Translations under genes and position numbers: made by a program | Origin: JBMDXK01 sp048594375 | GTDB lineage: Bacteria > Pseudomonadota > Alphaproteobacteria > Rhizobiales > Methylopilaceae | Length of the DNA stretch: 64,000 bases | Direction: 5' to 3' | NCBI GenBank assembly: GCA_048594375.1 | Contig: JBMDXK010000010.1 | Location: 1 to 64,000, forward strand | The notes under the pieces: model-generated | Told to the model about the DNA's origin: nothing | Database searches by the model: none | Seen by the model: the letters and a program-made list of their open reading frames with translations, nothing else | Part shown: positions 18,580 through 26,728 of the stretch, in pieces | Layout of the letters: every line of letters starts with the position of its first letter | How positions within the stretch are numbered: the stretch's first letter is position 1

Positions 18580-19947
18580 ATGTCTGACTTTTCTTTCGGG
18601 CAGGAGCGCGCCAGCAATACCGCGCGTCCTGCAACCGATTTTTATCGCGCTGTCTGGCGGTGGCATTTTTACGCGGGTTTGCTGGTTTTGCCTTTTATCA
18701 TTACGCTTGCTGTCACAGGTGCGCTTTATCTTTTTCGGGATGAAGTGGACGCGCTTATTCATGCTGATCTCAAGCGTGTGGAAATGCCTTTAGAGGCTAC
18801 CGTTCTGCCACCATCTTCCATGGTTTCCATGGCGCTGGATGCGGTTGGTGGAAGAGCTGTAAAATTCACCGATCCTGCCACACCTCTCTCTTCTGCGGAA
18901 ATAACGGTTGTTACGCCGGAGAATGTGCGGATTGCAGTCTATGTAAATCCTTATACGGGTCAGGTGCTGGGCTCGCTGCCTGATCGTGGTACAATTATGT
19001 GGACAATCCGTTATCTCCACAGTCTCAAAACCTTTGGAACCTATGCCCGCGCAATGATTGAAATTGCGGGTGGCTGGTCAATTCTACTGGTGTTGACGGG
19101 TGTTTATCTCTGGTGGCCGCGCAAACAAAGAGGTGGTGTCATCACTGTGCGTGGCGCACCCTCAAAACGGGTTTTCTGGCGTGATACCCACGCTGTTCTG
19201 GGCATCATTGTGGGCTTTTTTATTGTATTTCTGGCCTTCACAGGTATGCCGTGGTCAGGTGTATGGGGCAAACAGGTCAATCAATGGGCGAACGGTCATA
19301 ACTATGGTTATCCTGCTGGTGTGCGGGTACAGATCCCCATGTCCGATGTGCGGCTGAATGATGAAGCCAAAACCGCATGGACGCTGGAACAGGCGCAGAT
19401 TCCAAAGTCTCTCGCTTCTACAGAAGCTGCTGCACCCATAGGAATTGATAAGGCGGTGGCTATTTTCATGGAGCTTGGCTTGCACCGTGGTTTTGCAGTG
19501 AATGTGCCGTCCAGCACCACGGGCGTTTACAGTGGCTCGGTTTATCCCGATGCGATTGACCAGCAGCGCGTGGTGCATCTGGATCAATATTCCGGCAAAC
19601 CACTGGTGGATGTCAGTTATGCTCAGTATGGTCCGCTGGGGCGTTGGCTGGAATACGGCATCAATATCCATCTTGGTCAACAGTTTGGAGTGGCGAACCA
19701 GTTGGTGTTGCTGGCGGCATGTATCGGCATGGTTCTTCTGGCAGTTTCGGCTGGCATTATGTGGTGGAAACGTCGCCCGTCAGGTTCCATGGGTGTACCA
19801 CCCCTGCCAGCAAATCGCCGGGTGTTTCGTGGATTACTGGCGTTGTTGATTGTGGGTGGAATTATTTTTCCGCTGGTGGGATTGTCTTTGCTGGTAATGC
19901 TGCTGATGGATGTAAGTTACATCTGGCTTAAAAAACGTTACGCCTGA
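18580..19947 (+). CDS. PepSY-associated transmembrane protein
   Basis: A 455-residue inner-membrane protein of the PepSY_TM family. It has FYRAVWRWHFYAGLLVLPF with the first membrane helix, the periplasmic PepSY-like block VRIAVYVNPYTGQVLGS and the helix after TIRYLHSLKTFGTYAR. It also has ILLVLTGVYLWWPRK, RDTHAVLGIIVGFFIVFLAFTGMPW and two C-terminal helices. Members often act with siderophore or heme uptake as reductases, but none of those genes is here. AGGA lies seven bases before the ATG. Translation may be coupled to the preceding small protein. A strong terminator follows. Confidence 0.88.
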   Translation: MSDFSFGQERASNTARPATDFYRAVWRWHFYAGLLVLPFIITLAVTGALYLFRDEVDALIHADLKRVEMPLEATVLPPSSMVSMALDAVGGRAVKFTDPATPLSSAEITVVTPENVRIAVYVNPYTGQVLGSLPDRGTIMWTIRYLHSLKTFGTYARAMIEIAGGWSILLVLTGVYLWWPRKQRGGVITVRGAPSKRVFWRDTHAVLGIIVGFFIVFLAFTGMPWSGVWGKQVNQWANGHNYGYPAGVRVQIPMSDVRLNDEAKTAWTLEQAQIPKSLASTEAAAPIGIDKAVAIFMELGLHRGFAVNVPSSTTGVYSGSVYPDAIDQQRVVHLDQYSGKPLVDVSYAQYGPLGRWLEYGINIHLGQQFGVANQLVLLAACIGMVLLAVSAGIMWWKRRPSGSMGVPPLPANRRVFRGLLALLIVGGIIFPLVGLSLLVMLLMDVSYIWLKKRYA

Positions 19948-19954
19948 ATGCACA

Positions 19955-19982
19955 AAAGCGGGGTTTGCGCCCCGCTTTTTTT
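19955..19982 (+). terminator. Rho-independent terminator
   Basis: AAAGCGGGG and CCCCGCTTT arms with a TTTGCG loop and a T tract, just after the PepSY gene. It lies between convergent genes and could also work for galU on the other strand. Confidence 0.9.
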
Positions 19983-20002
19983 AACAGATATTGTTGTTCA
20001 AC

Positions 20003-20905
20003 TTACTCAGCAGCCTGTTGTTTATCTTGTGACAGAAGGCTTGCCAGTTCTGCGCGGAAATCCTCACTCAGGTCTGGCCGGTCGAGTGCATAGGCGACGT
20101 TCGCCGCAAGGAAGCCGATTTTAGAACCGCAGTCAAAGATGCGGCCACCAAAGCGGAAGCCGAAGAAGTCCTGTTTTTCCATCAGGGAAAGCATGGCATC
20201 GGTGAGCTGGATTTCGCCACCTGCACCGGCAGCCTGATGGGAGAGCAGATCAAAAATTTCCGGTTGCAGGATGTAACGGCCAGAGATCATGTAGTTGGAG
20301 GGCGCTTCTTCTGGTTTTGGTTTTTCCACCATGGAGGTGATGCGGAAACCTTTGCCGCGGCTTTCACCCACGCCTGCAATACCGTATTGATTGGTTTGGG
20401 ATTGTGGTACTTCATGCACTGCCAGAACGTTGCCGCCCTGACCGTTATACACATCAATCATTTCTTCAAGGCAGCTTTTGGGAGCCTGATGCAGCATATC
20501 GGGCAGCAGCAGGGCGAAAGGTTCATTTCCAACCAGTTCGCGCGCGCACCATACGGCGTGACCCAGCCCCAACGGTTCTTGCTGGCGGGTGAAGCTGGTT
20601 TGTCCTGCACCGGGTAAATCTGTTTCCAGCACATGCAATTCTTTGAGCTTGTTGCGGCGTTTAAGGGTTGCTTCCAGTTCGTATTGTTTATCGAAGTGAT
20701 CCTCAATAACGCTTTTGTTGCGGCCTGTCACAAAGATAAAATGCTCAATACCGGCGGCGCGGGCTTCGTCCACCACATGTTGGATAACAGGGCGATCCAC
20801 CACGGTCAGCATTTCTTTGGGCATGGCTTTGGTGGCGGGCAAAAAGCGTGTGCCTAGACCTGCTACAGGGAAAACGGCTTTACGGATTTTGCGAAAAGAA
20901 CTCAT
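20003..20905 (-). CDS. galU: UTP-glucose-1-phosphate uridylyltransferase
   Basis: Makes UDP-glucose from UTP and glucose-1-phosphate. The 300-residue protein starts MSSFRKIRKAVFPVAGLGTR and has the nucleotidyl-transferase loop GLGTRFLPATKAMPKEM, LGLGHAVWCARELVG, LLPDM and the C-terminal FGGRIFDCGSKIGFLAANV. With galE at 44.9 kb it supplies UDP-sugars for surface polysaccharide. It lies downstream of fliP on the same strand, 118 bases apart. The ribosome site is weak (GGATAA). Confidence 0.95.
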   Translation of the reverse strand: MSSFRKIRKAVFPVAGLGTRFLPATKAMPKEMLTVVDRPVIQHVVDEARAAGIEHFIFVTGRNKSVIEDHFDKQYELEATLKRRNKLKELHVLETDLPGAGQTSFTRQQEPLGLGHAVWCARELVGNEPFALLLPDMLHQAPKSCLEEMIDVYNGQGGNVLAVHEVPQSQTNQYGIAGVGESRGKGFRITSMVEKPKPEEAPSNYMISGRYILQPEIFDLLSHQAAGAGGEIQLTDAMLSLMEKQDFFGFRFGGRIFDCGSKIGFLAANVAYALDRPDLSEDFRAELASLLSQDKQQAAE

Positions 20906-21023
20906 GAAGATTATCCATTCTGGGAGTACTGAATGCTTGCAGGTTAGGCGTGTAATTGTGTTGAAAGCAAGATGATTGTTTTGAAACAGCTTTTCGCGCA
21001 CATTCTTTTTAAGACGTGACGCG

Positions 21024-21887
21024 TCAGCCTGTTCCAAAACTCTGAACAAGCGAGCCTGCCAAAAGGTTCCAGCCATCCACCAACACAAAGAAGATAAGCT
21101 TGAAAGGCAGGGAAACCAGCACTGGCGGCAGCATCATCATCCCCATGGACATCAGGATAGAGGCCACCACAAGGTCAATGATGAGAAAAGGAATAAACAG
21201 CAAAAAGCCGATTTCAAAGGCGCGGCGCAGCTCGGAAATCATAAACGCTGGCACCAGAATGCGCAGACTGACTTCTTGTGGTGTTTCCGGTTGGGGGGCA
21301 TTGGCCAGATCAAGAAACAGACGCAAATCTTTTTCGCGCACTTGTTTGAGCATAAACTCACGGAATGGCTGTGCAATTTGTACCCCGGCCTCGCGCGGTT
21401 CCATCTGGCCTTCAATCATCGGACGGATGCCTGTGTCATAGGCTTGCTCGAAGGCGGGCTGCATGATGAAGCCGGTCAGAAACAGCGCCAGAGCAATCAT
21501 GACAATATTCGGCGGTGCGGATTGTGTCCCCAGTGCGGAGCGCAGCAAAGACAGCACAATCACAATACGGGTGAACGATGTCACCATGACAAGGATGGAA
21601 GGCGCCAAGCTTAACACGGTGAGCATGGCCACCAGTTGGAAAGCCCGTTCGGTAATCCCTCCATTGGGGCCAAGATCAACGGTTACCGATTGCGCATAAG
21701 CAACCGGAATCAGCAGCGTAGCGAGCAGAAAAACCGCAAGACCGGCAAAGCATTTCAGAGCATGGCGTTTGCCGGACGACGTGGCTTCATGCTCTGAGGG
21801 AGTGTTGTGAGACAATTTTCTACGCAATACAGTAGTGTACATTTGCCGGAACCAGAGGCGCGCGCAGGAAAATTGCGTTGGCTGCAT
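21024..21887 (-). CDS. fliP: Flagellar export protein FliP
   Basis: A 287-residue core protein of the flagellar export gate. The FliP signatures are LAPSILVMVTSFTRIVIVLSLLR, RILVPAFMISELRRAFEIGF and MGMMMLPPVLVSLPFKLIFFVL. The N-terminus is extended by about 40 residues before the signal segment (FAGLAVFLLATLLIPVAYA), so a later start such as MYTTVLRRK is possible. The ATG at 21887 follows the fliO stop immediately (TAAATG), implying coupling. Confidence 0.94.
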   Translation of the reverse strand: MQPTQFSCARLWFRQMYTTVLRRKLSHNTPSEHEATSSGKRHALKCFAGLAVFLLATLLIPVAYAQSVTVDLGPNGGITERAFQLVAMLTVLSLAPSILVMVTSFTRIVIVLSLLRSALGTQSAPPNIVMIALALFLTGFIMQPAFEQAYDTGIRPMIEGQMEPREAGVQIAQPFREFMLKQVREKDLRLFLDLANAPQPETPQEVSLRILVPAFMISELRRAFEIGFLLFIPFLIIDLVVASILMSMGMMMLPPVLVSLPFKLIFFVLVDGWNLLAGSLVQSFGTG

Positions 21888-23231
21888 TTATTTGTCCCCG
21901 CGGCCCAGAAGATTTGCCATTTCTTCTTCCAGAGCATCCAGTGCTGAAGGCGCAGGTGCTTTTGGCGGTGCGCTGGCCGGTGGTGGCGGTGTCGGTGCCT
22001 GTGTTACGGGTGCGGGCGGTGCAGACGGCATCGGCGGGGCTTCGGCTGTCTGCGTGTTTATGGAGGGGGGTGTATCCTCCCGTGATGCGGGTTCTTTTGC
22101 ATCGGGCGCGGGTTCTGCGGCTGCGGGTGGTTCCTTTGCCTCAGGTGGCGGGGGTGCCGCAGAGCGTTGCGCGACACTGGCAATTGCTTTGGTGGCGAAG
22201 GATGAAACCGAGTTTTCAACGGGGCGGGTGGGCGCTGGCTCCGCTGCGGGTTTTGGATTGTTGCCCATAAAGGAGGGTGGTGCAGCCGGTGTCGGTGCGG
22301 ATGCAGCTGGCGGTGTCACAGGCGCAGCGTGTGCAGGAGCCGGTGTCTGTGCTGCGGGTGGTGGCGCAGCAGGACGTGCGGTTTGTGGACGGCTTTTTAG
22401 GGCTTCTTCCAGCTTTTTCTCGATGTCTGCAAACAGCGGATCAATGTCGGTGCGTGTTTTTGCCGGTGCTGTTGCAGGAGGAGTGGCGGGCGGTGTGGCT
22501 GCGGCGGGAGCGGCAGCGGGTGGCGGAGCCTGTTCGGCCGAATCAGCTGCCGGTGGCGTTACGGGGAGCGGCGTTGCCAGCGAGCGTCCCAGCGGTGTGC
22601 TGGATGCCAGCGGCGGCATTGGCCGTTGTGGTGCGGTGGGCTGTGCAGCGTCGCGTGCGGCATTATTTGCCGCTGGAAGAGCAGGATTTGCCGCAGGAGG
22701 GGTAATGGGGGGGCGCGGCCGCAAATCAGGCCGTCCGCTGCCGCCAAAACCTGCCGTAAGCGGTGGTGCAACAGGGGGTGGAGCGGCGGGGCGTTGCGGC
22801 GGTGTGTAGGGTGCGGGTTGCGCGTTCTGCGCAGGATTGCGTTGTGTGGCAGGGTGTTGCGGCGGGTTTTGTTCCGGTGCAGGTGCCAGTGGCAGGCTCA
22901 TTTGAGCGGGGCGCTGGTCACGTTGTCCGGGAATGCGCACGATTTCGTTTTCCACAACCACATCGTTGGGGCCACCAATCATGAGGAGGTGTTCCACATT
23001 GTCGCGGCGAATCAGAATCAGTTTGCGCCGTCCATCAATGGAAAACACATCGAGAATTCCGAGCCTTGGCTGGCGGTTGCGGTTGGCTGCGCCTTCAAGG
23101 CGCCGGTAGCCTGAGAAGCGTTTGATGCCCCATGCGCTCAGGCCGATAAGGCCAAGAACCACAGCAAAAGCAAGGAGAAAACGTATGGCCAGCGGCAGTT
23201 CAGTACCGAAGAGCTGATCGAGAAAACCCAT
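21888..23231 (-). CDS. fliO: FliO with long Pro/Ala-rich tail
   Basis: FliO helps assemble the FliP ring of the export gate. The first ~100 residues are the family domain: a membrane helix at about 17-37, then RQPRLGILDVFSIDGRRKLILIRR, EHLLMIGGPNDVVVE. From about residue 105 to 430 the protein is a low-complexity Pro/Ala/Thr tail with no recognisable fold, ending in a short acidic helix (LDALEEEMANLLGRGDK). Total 447 residues against roughly 100-150 in many FliO proteins. It is the first gene of fliO-fliP and divergent from flgB across 259 bases. Confidence 0.85.
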   Translation of the reverse strand: MGFLDQLFGTELPLAIRFLLAFAVVLGLIGLSAWGIKRFSGYRRLEGAANRNRQPRLGILDVFSIDGRRKLILIRRDNVEHLLMIGGPNDVVVENEIVRIPGQRDQRPAQMSLPLAPAPEQNPPQHPATQRNPAQNAQPAPYTPPQRPAAPPPVAPPLTAGFGGSGRPDLRPRPPITPPAANPALPAANNAARDAAQPTAPQRPMPPLASSTPLGRSLATPLPVTPPAADSAEQAPPPAAAPAAATPPATPPATAPAKTRTDIDPLFADIEKKLEEALKSRPQTARPAAPPPAAQTPAPAHAAPVTPPAASAPTPAAPPSFMGNNPKPAAEPAPTRPVENSVSSFATKAIASVAQRSAAPPPPEAKEPPAAAEPAPDAKEPASREDTPPSINTQTAEAPPMPSAPPAPVTQAPTPPPPASAPPKAPAPSALDALEEEMANLLGRGDK

Positions 23232-23428
23232 GGCTATCCCCTTAAATGTTGGTCATTGGATGAGTGCGGCTGAACTGGCGCGATTCATGCAAGACGAAAA
23301 AACGTTTTTTATCTTTTGCCTTAAGGATAGCTAATAAATACTAAATGTTTTCCTTAAAAAGAACAGATTTAGCACCGCTAGGCAACAGGGAAATGCACAG
23401 GCTTGTTAGCAATAAGGATGAGACGCTG

Positions 23429-23463
23429 TTAACCGGCGGTTAACCCTATTAACGGCAAGTTAA
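23429..23463. promoter_or_regulatory. Two tandem CtrA-type sites before flgB
   Basis: TTAA-CCGGCGG-TTAA at 23429-23443 and TTAA-CGGCAAG-TTAA at 23449-23463, both exact TTAA-N7-TTAA and 20 bases apart start to start. They end 27 bases before the flgB start. CtrA control of early flagellar genes is known in alphaproteobacteria. An inverted repeat TTAAGGA ... TCCTTAA (23321-23357) lies further upstream, between flgB and fliO. Confidence 0.75.
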
Positions 23464-23490
23464 ACCAGATGAAGCGCAAAAGGAACTCCC

Positions 23491-23898
23491 ATGCTGTTCG
23501 GTGACATCACGCTTGTGAACATGATGAAGCAGAAAATGCAGTGGCATGAAGCCCGGCAAAAAGTGCTGAGTGACAATGTGTCGAATGCTGAAACGCCGGG
23601 TTTCCGGGCGCGGGATATAGCGGCGCCTCAGTTTGAATTGCCCAAAGGTGGCGCGGGTTACATCAAGCCTGTGGTGTTGGCGGCGACTGCTTCGGGTCAT
23701 ATTGATCCGCGTCAGAGTGGTGCCAGTCATCATGCAAAGCCTTATACAACTTATGAAACCACACCGGAAGGCAATGCGGTGGTGCTGGAAGAAGAAGTCA
23801 TGCGTGTGAGCCAGAACGCTATGGATTATCAGGCTGTTACCGAGCTTTATCGTAAAGGATTGGGCTTTGTGCGTACAGCCCTTGGTCGTGGAGGCTAG
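23491..23898 (+). CDS. flgB: Flagellar basal-body rod protein FlgB
   Basis: A proximal rod subunit of 135 residues. The N-terminal rod signature VLSDNVSNAETPGFRARDI and the C-terminal helical segment VMRVSQNAMDYQAVTELYRKG match FlgB. AAAAGGAACTCCC precedes the ATG. It begins a flgB-flgC-fliE cluster whose usual tight spacing is broken by about 300 bases that include a repeat. Confidence 0.95.
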   Translation: MLFGDITLVNMMKQKMQWHEARQKVLSDNVSNAETPGFRARDIAAPQFELPKGGAGYIKPVVLAATASGHIDPRQSGASHHAKPYTTYETTPEGNAVVLEEEVMRVSQNAMDYQAVTELYRKGLGFVRTALGRGG

Positions 23899-24021
23899 AA
23901 TGCGACTGCGGTGGGTGACTGGTACAGGTCTGTCTGCGCTTCGGTACTCACGTACGTTCAGTGCGCTGCGTTCCGATGCTCAAAAAATAAGTACTTTCTA
24001 CCTCTCCATACACCATTCATA
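23899..24021 (+). repeat. R1 copy 3, between flgB and flgC
   Basis: Starts at the base after the flgB stop with AATGCGACTGCGGTGGGTG and carries the core CGGTACTCACGTACGTT ... GCGTTCCGATGCTC. It ends near CACCATTCAT. The outer arms are weaker than in copies 2 and 5. It lies inside an otherwise compact flagellar operon; 24022-24199 holds no gene. Confidence 0.75.
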
Positions 24022-24199
24022 GAGAGCCGTCTAAGAGGTCGTTGGAATTTATTTTTGAAGTGGTCACCCCTCTATCAGGGTCTCATTGGGTTTGTGTTTC
24101 AAAAATGCGTCTCACATTCCGGCGTGAAGTGTTGGTTGGCCTGTTTCTTGCTGTGTACTGCGTAACCTGAAATGAAGTATTCAATGAAAGAGATACGCG

Positions 24200-24610
24200 A
24201 TGGATTTTGCAACATCATTGGCCTTGTCTGCGGCGGGTCTTAAAGCGCAATCGGGTCGGATGCGCGTTATTGCTGAAAATCTTGCCAATGTGGATTCAAC
24301 GGCTTCCGCGCCGGGGCGTGATCCTTATCGCCGTAAGATTCCGAGTTTTAAATCCGAGCTGGATCGTGAGCTGGATGTGCGCAAAGTTGCTTTGGGGCGT
24401 ATTCAATATGATCGCGCTCCTTTTAAGGTCAAGTATGATCCCAGCCATCCCGCAGCCGATGCCATGGGCAATGTCCGGTTGCCGAATGTGGATAGTCTGG
24501 TGGAGCAGATGGATATGAAAGAAGCCCAGCGCAGTTACGAGGCTAATCTGGGGGTTATCACAGCAACCCGCCGGATGATGTCCCAGACGATTGGTATTTT
24601 AAGAGCGTAA
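24200..24610 (+). CDS. flgC: Flagellar basal-body rod protein FlgC
   Basis: A 136-residue proximal rod subunit. The N-terminus MDFATSLALSAAGLKAQSGRMRVIAENLANVDST and the C-terminal YEANLGVITATRRMMSQTIGILR are FlgC signatures. GAGATACGCG precedes the ATG. It is separated from flgB by a repeat and from fliE by 176 bases that show no gene. Confidence 0.95.
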   Translation: MDFATSLALSAAGLKAQSGRMRVIAENLANVDSTASAPGRDPYRRKIPSFKSELDRELDVRKVALGRIQYDRAPFKVKYDPSHPAADAMGNVRLPNVDSLVEQMDMKEAQRSYEANLGVITATRRMMSQTIGILRA

Positions 24611-24786
24611 CATATTGTTAGGTTTGTTTTTGGTTGTTGTGTCCAATGGATGTATTCCTTCTTGAAAGAAGAAAGAAGTGCATTCATATACAGTCAGTTC
24701 TGTTCAATATTATTTTTACGGTCTGGCATAAGTAGAGTATTTTTGTTTGCGTTGCCTTGTTCATTCTATTCTTTAAAGAGGGTAAC

Positions 24787-25125
24787 ATGCTCGATTCAAT
24801 TACTTCCGCGGCTGGAGCCTATAAAAATATTGCACAGCTTACCTCCTCAGGCAGTGCAACGCTGGGTGCCGGTGTTGATAAGCTTGCGGCCACAACGGCT
24901 CAGGAACCCAAGGGTTTTGGGCAGATGGTCAATAATTTTATTTCCCAGGTTGAAGGCGCGGGTCAAAAAGCCGATACCCAAAGCGCCATGGCTGTGCAAG
25001 GCAAAGCCAACATGGTTGATATGGTTACGGCCATTTCCGAAAGCGAAGTTGCGTTGCAGACTTTGGTGAGTTTCCGTGACAGGGCTATCAGCGCCTACGA
25101 AGAAATCATGCGTATGCCTATTTAA
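24787..25125 (+). CDS. fliE: Flagellar hook-basal body protein FliE
   Basis: A 112-residue adaptor between the MS ring and rod. The C-terminal half has MVDMVTAISESEVALQTLVSFRDRAISAYEEIMRMPI, the FliE motif. AGAGGGTAAC precedes the ATG at 24787. It is the last gene of the flgB-flgC-fliE cluster. Its stop codon lies inside the left arm of an R1 repeat. Confidence 0.95.
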   Translation: MLDSITSAAGAYKNIAQLTSSGSATLGAGVDKLAATTAQEPKGFGQMVNNFISQVEGAGQKADTQSAMAVQGKANMVDMVTAISESEVALQTLVSFRDRAISAYEEIMRMPI

Positions 25126-25244
25126 AACGGGTTTCTTGGCCTTCTAGCCCCGATTTGTCTGCGATCCGCTGCTCACGTACCTGAAGTACGCTGCGCTGCG
25201 GTTCTCGCCCAACCGGCCTATAAGCCGCAAGCAACCCGTTTTAA
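25122..25244 (+). repeat. R1 nested palindrome, copy 4
   Basis: Perfect 12-bp outer arms TTAAAACGGGTT (25122-25133) and AACCCGTTTTAA (25233-25244). The left arm includes the fliE stop codon TAA. The core is a variant: CCGCTGCTCACGTACCTG and AAGTACGCTGCGCTGCGG. Confidence 0.85.
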
Positions 25245-25405
25245 TTTAGCGGCTGTCTTCTCGCCTCGGTCTGTCTGCGATCCGCTGCTCACGTACCTGA
25301 AGTACGCTGCGCTGCGGTTCTCGCCCAACCGGCCTATAAGCCGCAAGCAACCCGTTTTAAATCAGAGGTCGTGGCCTTCTCGCCTCGGTTTGTCTGCGAT
25401 CCGCC
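25245..25405 (+). repeat. R1 copies 4b and 4c in tandem
   Basis: A second near-identical copy of the core and right arm ends at about 25363, displaced by 116 bases from copy 4. A third, truncated copy spans about 25376-25405. Tandem amplification at one site is visible. No gene lies in 25126-25460. Confidence 0.8.
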
Positions 25406-25462
25406 TTTTACCCACGATTTTTCTGAGTGCCTTTGCTTTACAAGGCGGTTGCACCAAAAGAA

Positions 25463-25494
25463 AAAAGCCTTCCCCGGTATTGAGGAAGGCTTTT
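25463..25494 (-). terminator. Rho-independent terminator of the DUF3829 gene
   Basis: AAAAGCCTTCC and GGAAGGCTTTT arms. On the minus strand a T-rich tract follows, 25 bases after the DUF3829 stop. It may also end plus-strand transcripts. Confidence 0.85.
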
Positions 25495-25518
25495 CCATTT
25501 TTAAGGCAACGTCAAAAT

Positions 25519-26556
25519 TTAGCGTGAGAAGCGTGCGCTTTGGTTGTAGCTTCTAATCATGCTGTTGTATTCGCTGGATATATTTTCCAAATTGCGGTTA
25601 ATTCTTTCAATATCTTTTTTCTCGGCCATATCGCGGCGCAGGGTGCGCAGAGCGCCCAGCATGTTTTCAAAATTGCGGTCAATGCTGAACCAGCGTGGCT
25701 TGTTGCCCAGAGATGTTTGGGTGTCGGGGTTTGCATTTGCATAAGCTTTTGCTTCGTTAAATGCGGTTTCGTAGTTTTTTTCAATGGGAGTAATCGTTTC
25801 CACCGACAGTGTTTCTTGTTCTACAAGCGTATTGACGCTATCGAGAGCAAGGCGTGCCTGGTGGGCAAGATTTACGGTGTGCCATTCAAAGTCGCGGCCA
25901 TATTCTTTTTCCATGGCAGCAAGTTCATTGGTGCGCAAGGTGAGTGTGTGAGCGTCCACCATTTTGTGTATTTCGTCGGATGTGGCGAACAGTTTCTCGA
26001 ATTTCGGGTTAAGCTGGGTGTTCAGCTCTTTGCCTTTTTGCATGTTGTCATCGCGGTAGTTTTCCTGTTTGTAGTAGCTATCGGCATCGTTCATCACAGG
26101 AATAAGGCCGCGCAGTGTTTCAGCGTAGGTTTGCCCGGCGTTATCCAGAGCCGGATCGGCGGGTTTTTGTTTTACTGCGGCTTCGAGTTTTTCAGCGCAT
26201 TCGCGGGTAAAATCATTGTTGGTTTCGTAAGGGGCAATCTTGAAGCTGGTGAAACCATAATAATGCGTGTTGTCTTGAGAGGAGACTCTGCGTGCAAATG
26301 TTTCAGAATAGCTTTGGTAATGGTTCCGCAAGGCGGTATCCACCCGGTTCAGGCACTCGATGAAGGGCTGGAGCTTTTCTGTGAGGGCGGCGTCTTCGGA
26401 AGAAAGCACAGATTTTTCGGAAGAGGCGGTTTTTACGCTTGCTGGCAGCAGATCTTTGAAAATGCCTTGTTGCCATCCCACTACACCCACAACAAGAGCG
26501 CCAAAAAGAGCAATGCGTGCAATTTTTTGTGTTTTATTTTCAGGTTGATCTGCCAT
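25519..26556 (-). CDS. DUF3829 (YiiG-like) exported protein
   Basis: A 345-residue protein with an N-terminal membrane anchor or uncleaved signal (about residues 12-29, ARIALFGALVVGVVGWQQG) and a long helical domain typical of DUF3829. It has KLQPFIECLNRVDTALRNHYQSY, YAETLRGLIPVMNDADSYYKQENYRDDNMQKG and TLRTNELAAMEKEYGRDFEWH. The function of the family is unknown; it is probably periplasmic. It is divergent from the hydrolase gene and ends at a strong terminator. Confidence 0.85.
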   Translation of the reverse strand: MADQPENKTQKIARIALFGALVVGVVGWQQGIFKDLLPASVKTASSEKSVLSSEDAALTEKLQPFIECLNRVDTALRNHYQSYSETFARRVSSQDNTHYYGFTSFKIAPYETNNDFTRECAEKLEAAVKQKPADPALDNAGQTYAETLRGLIPVMNDADSYYKQENYRDDNMQKGKELNTQLNPKFEKLFATSDEIHKMVDAHTLTLRTNELAAMEKEYGRDFEWHTVNLAHQARLALDSVNTLVEQETLSVETITPIEKNYETAFNEAKAYANANPDTQTSLGNKPRWFSIDRNFENMLGALRTLRRDMAEKKDIERINRNLENISSEYNSMIRSYNQSARFSR

Positions 26557-26728
26557 GATAGATGCTTTCAGAGTGGTGGGAGGGATGCCATTGGTATTCC
26601 GGCATCATGCTGGATGGCGATTTACATTGCGGGAATGTCTTTGTCGAGAAGAATTTCGCGTGCAGATTTCCTTAGGCGATGGTTCTAATTTCTTGTGTGA
26701 TAAGCCATTGGGGCGAGGGTGTGTTGAA

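Noticed and set aside
21835..22809. 324-residue Gly/Ala-rich open frame on the plus strand
   Set aside because: It is the antisense shadow of the Pro/Ala-rich tail of fliO; high-GC repeats open all frames.
25154..25405. CRISPR-like tandem repeats
   Set aside because: Only two and a half copies, about 116 bases each, no short spacers and no cas genes; they are R1 units.
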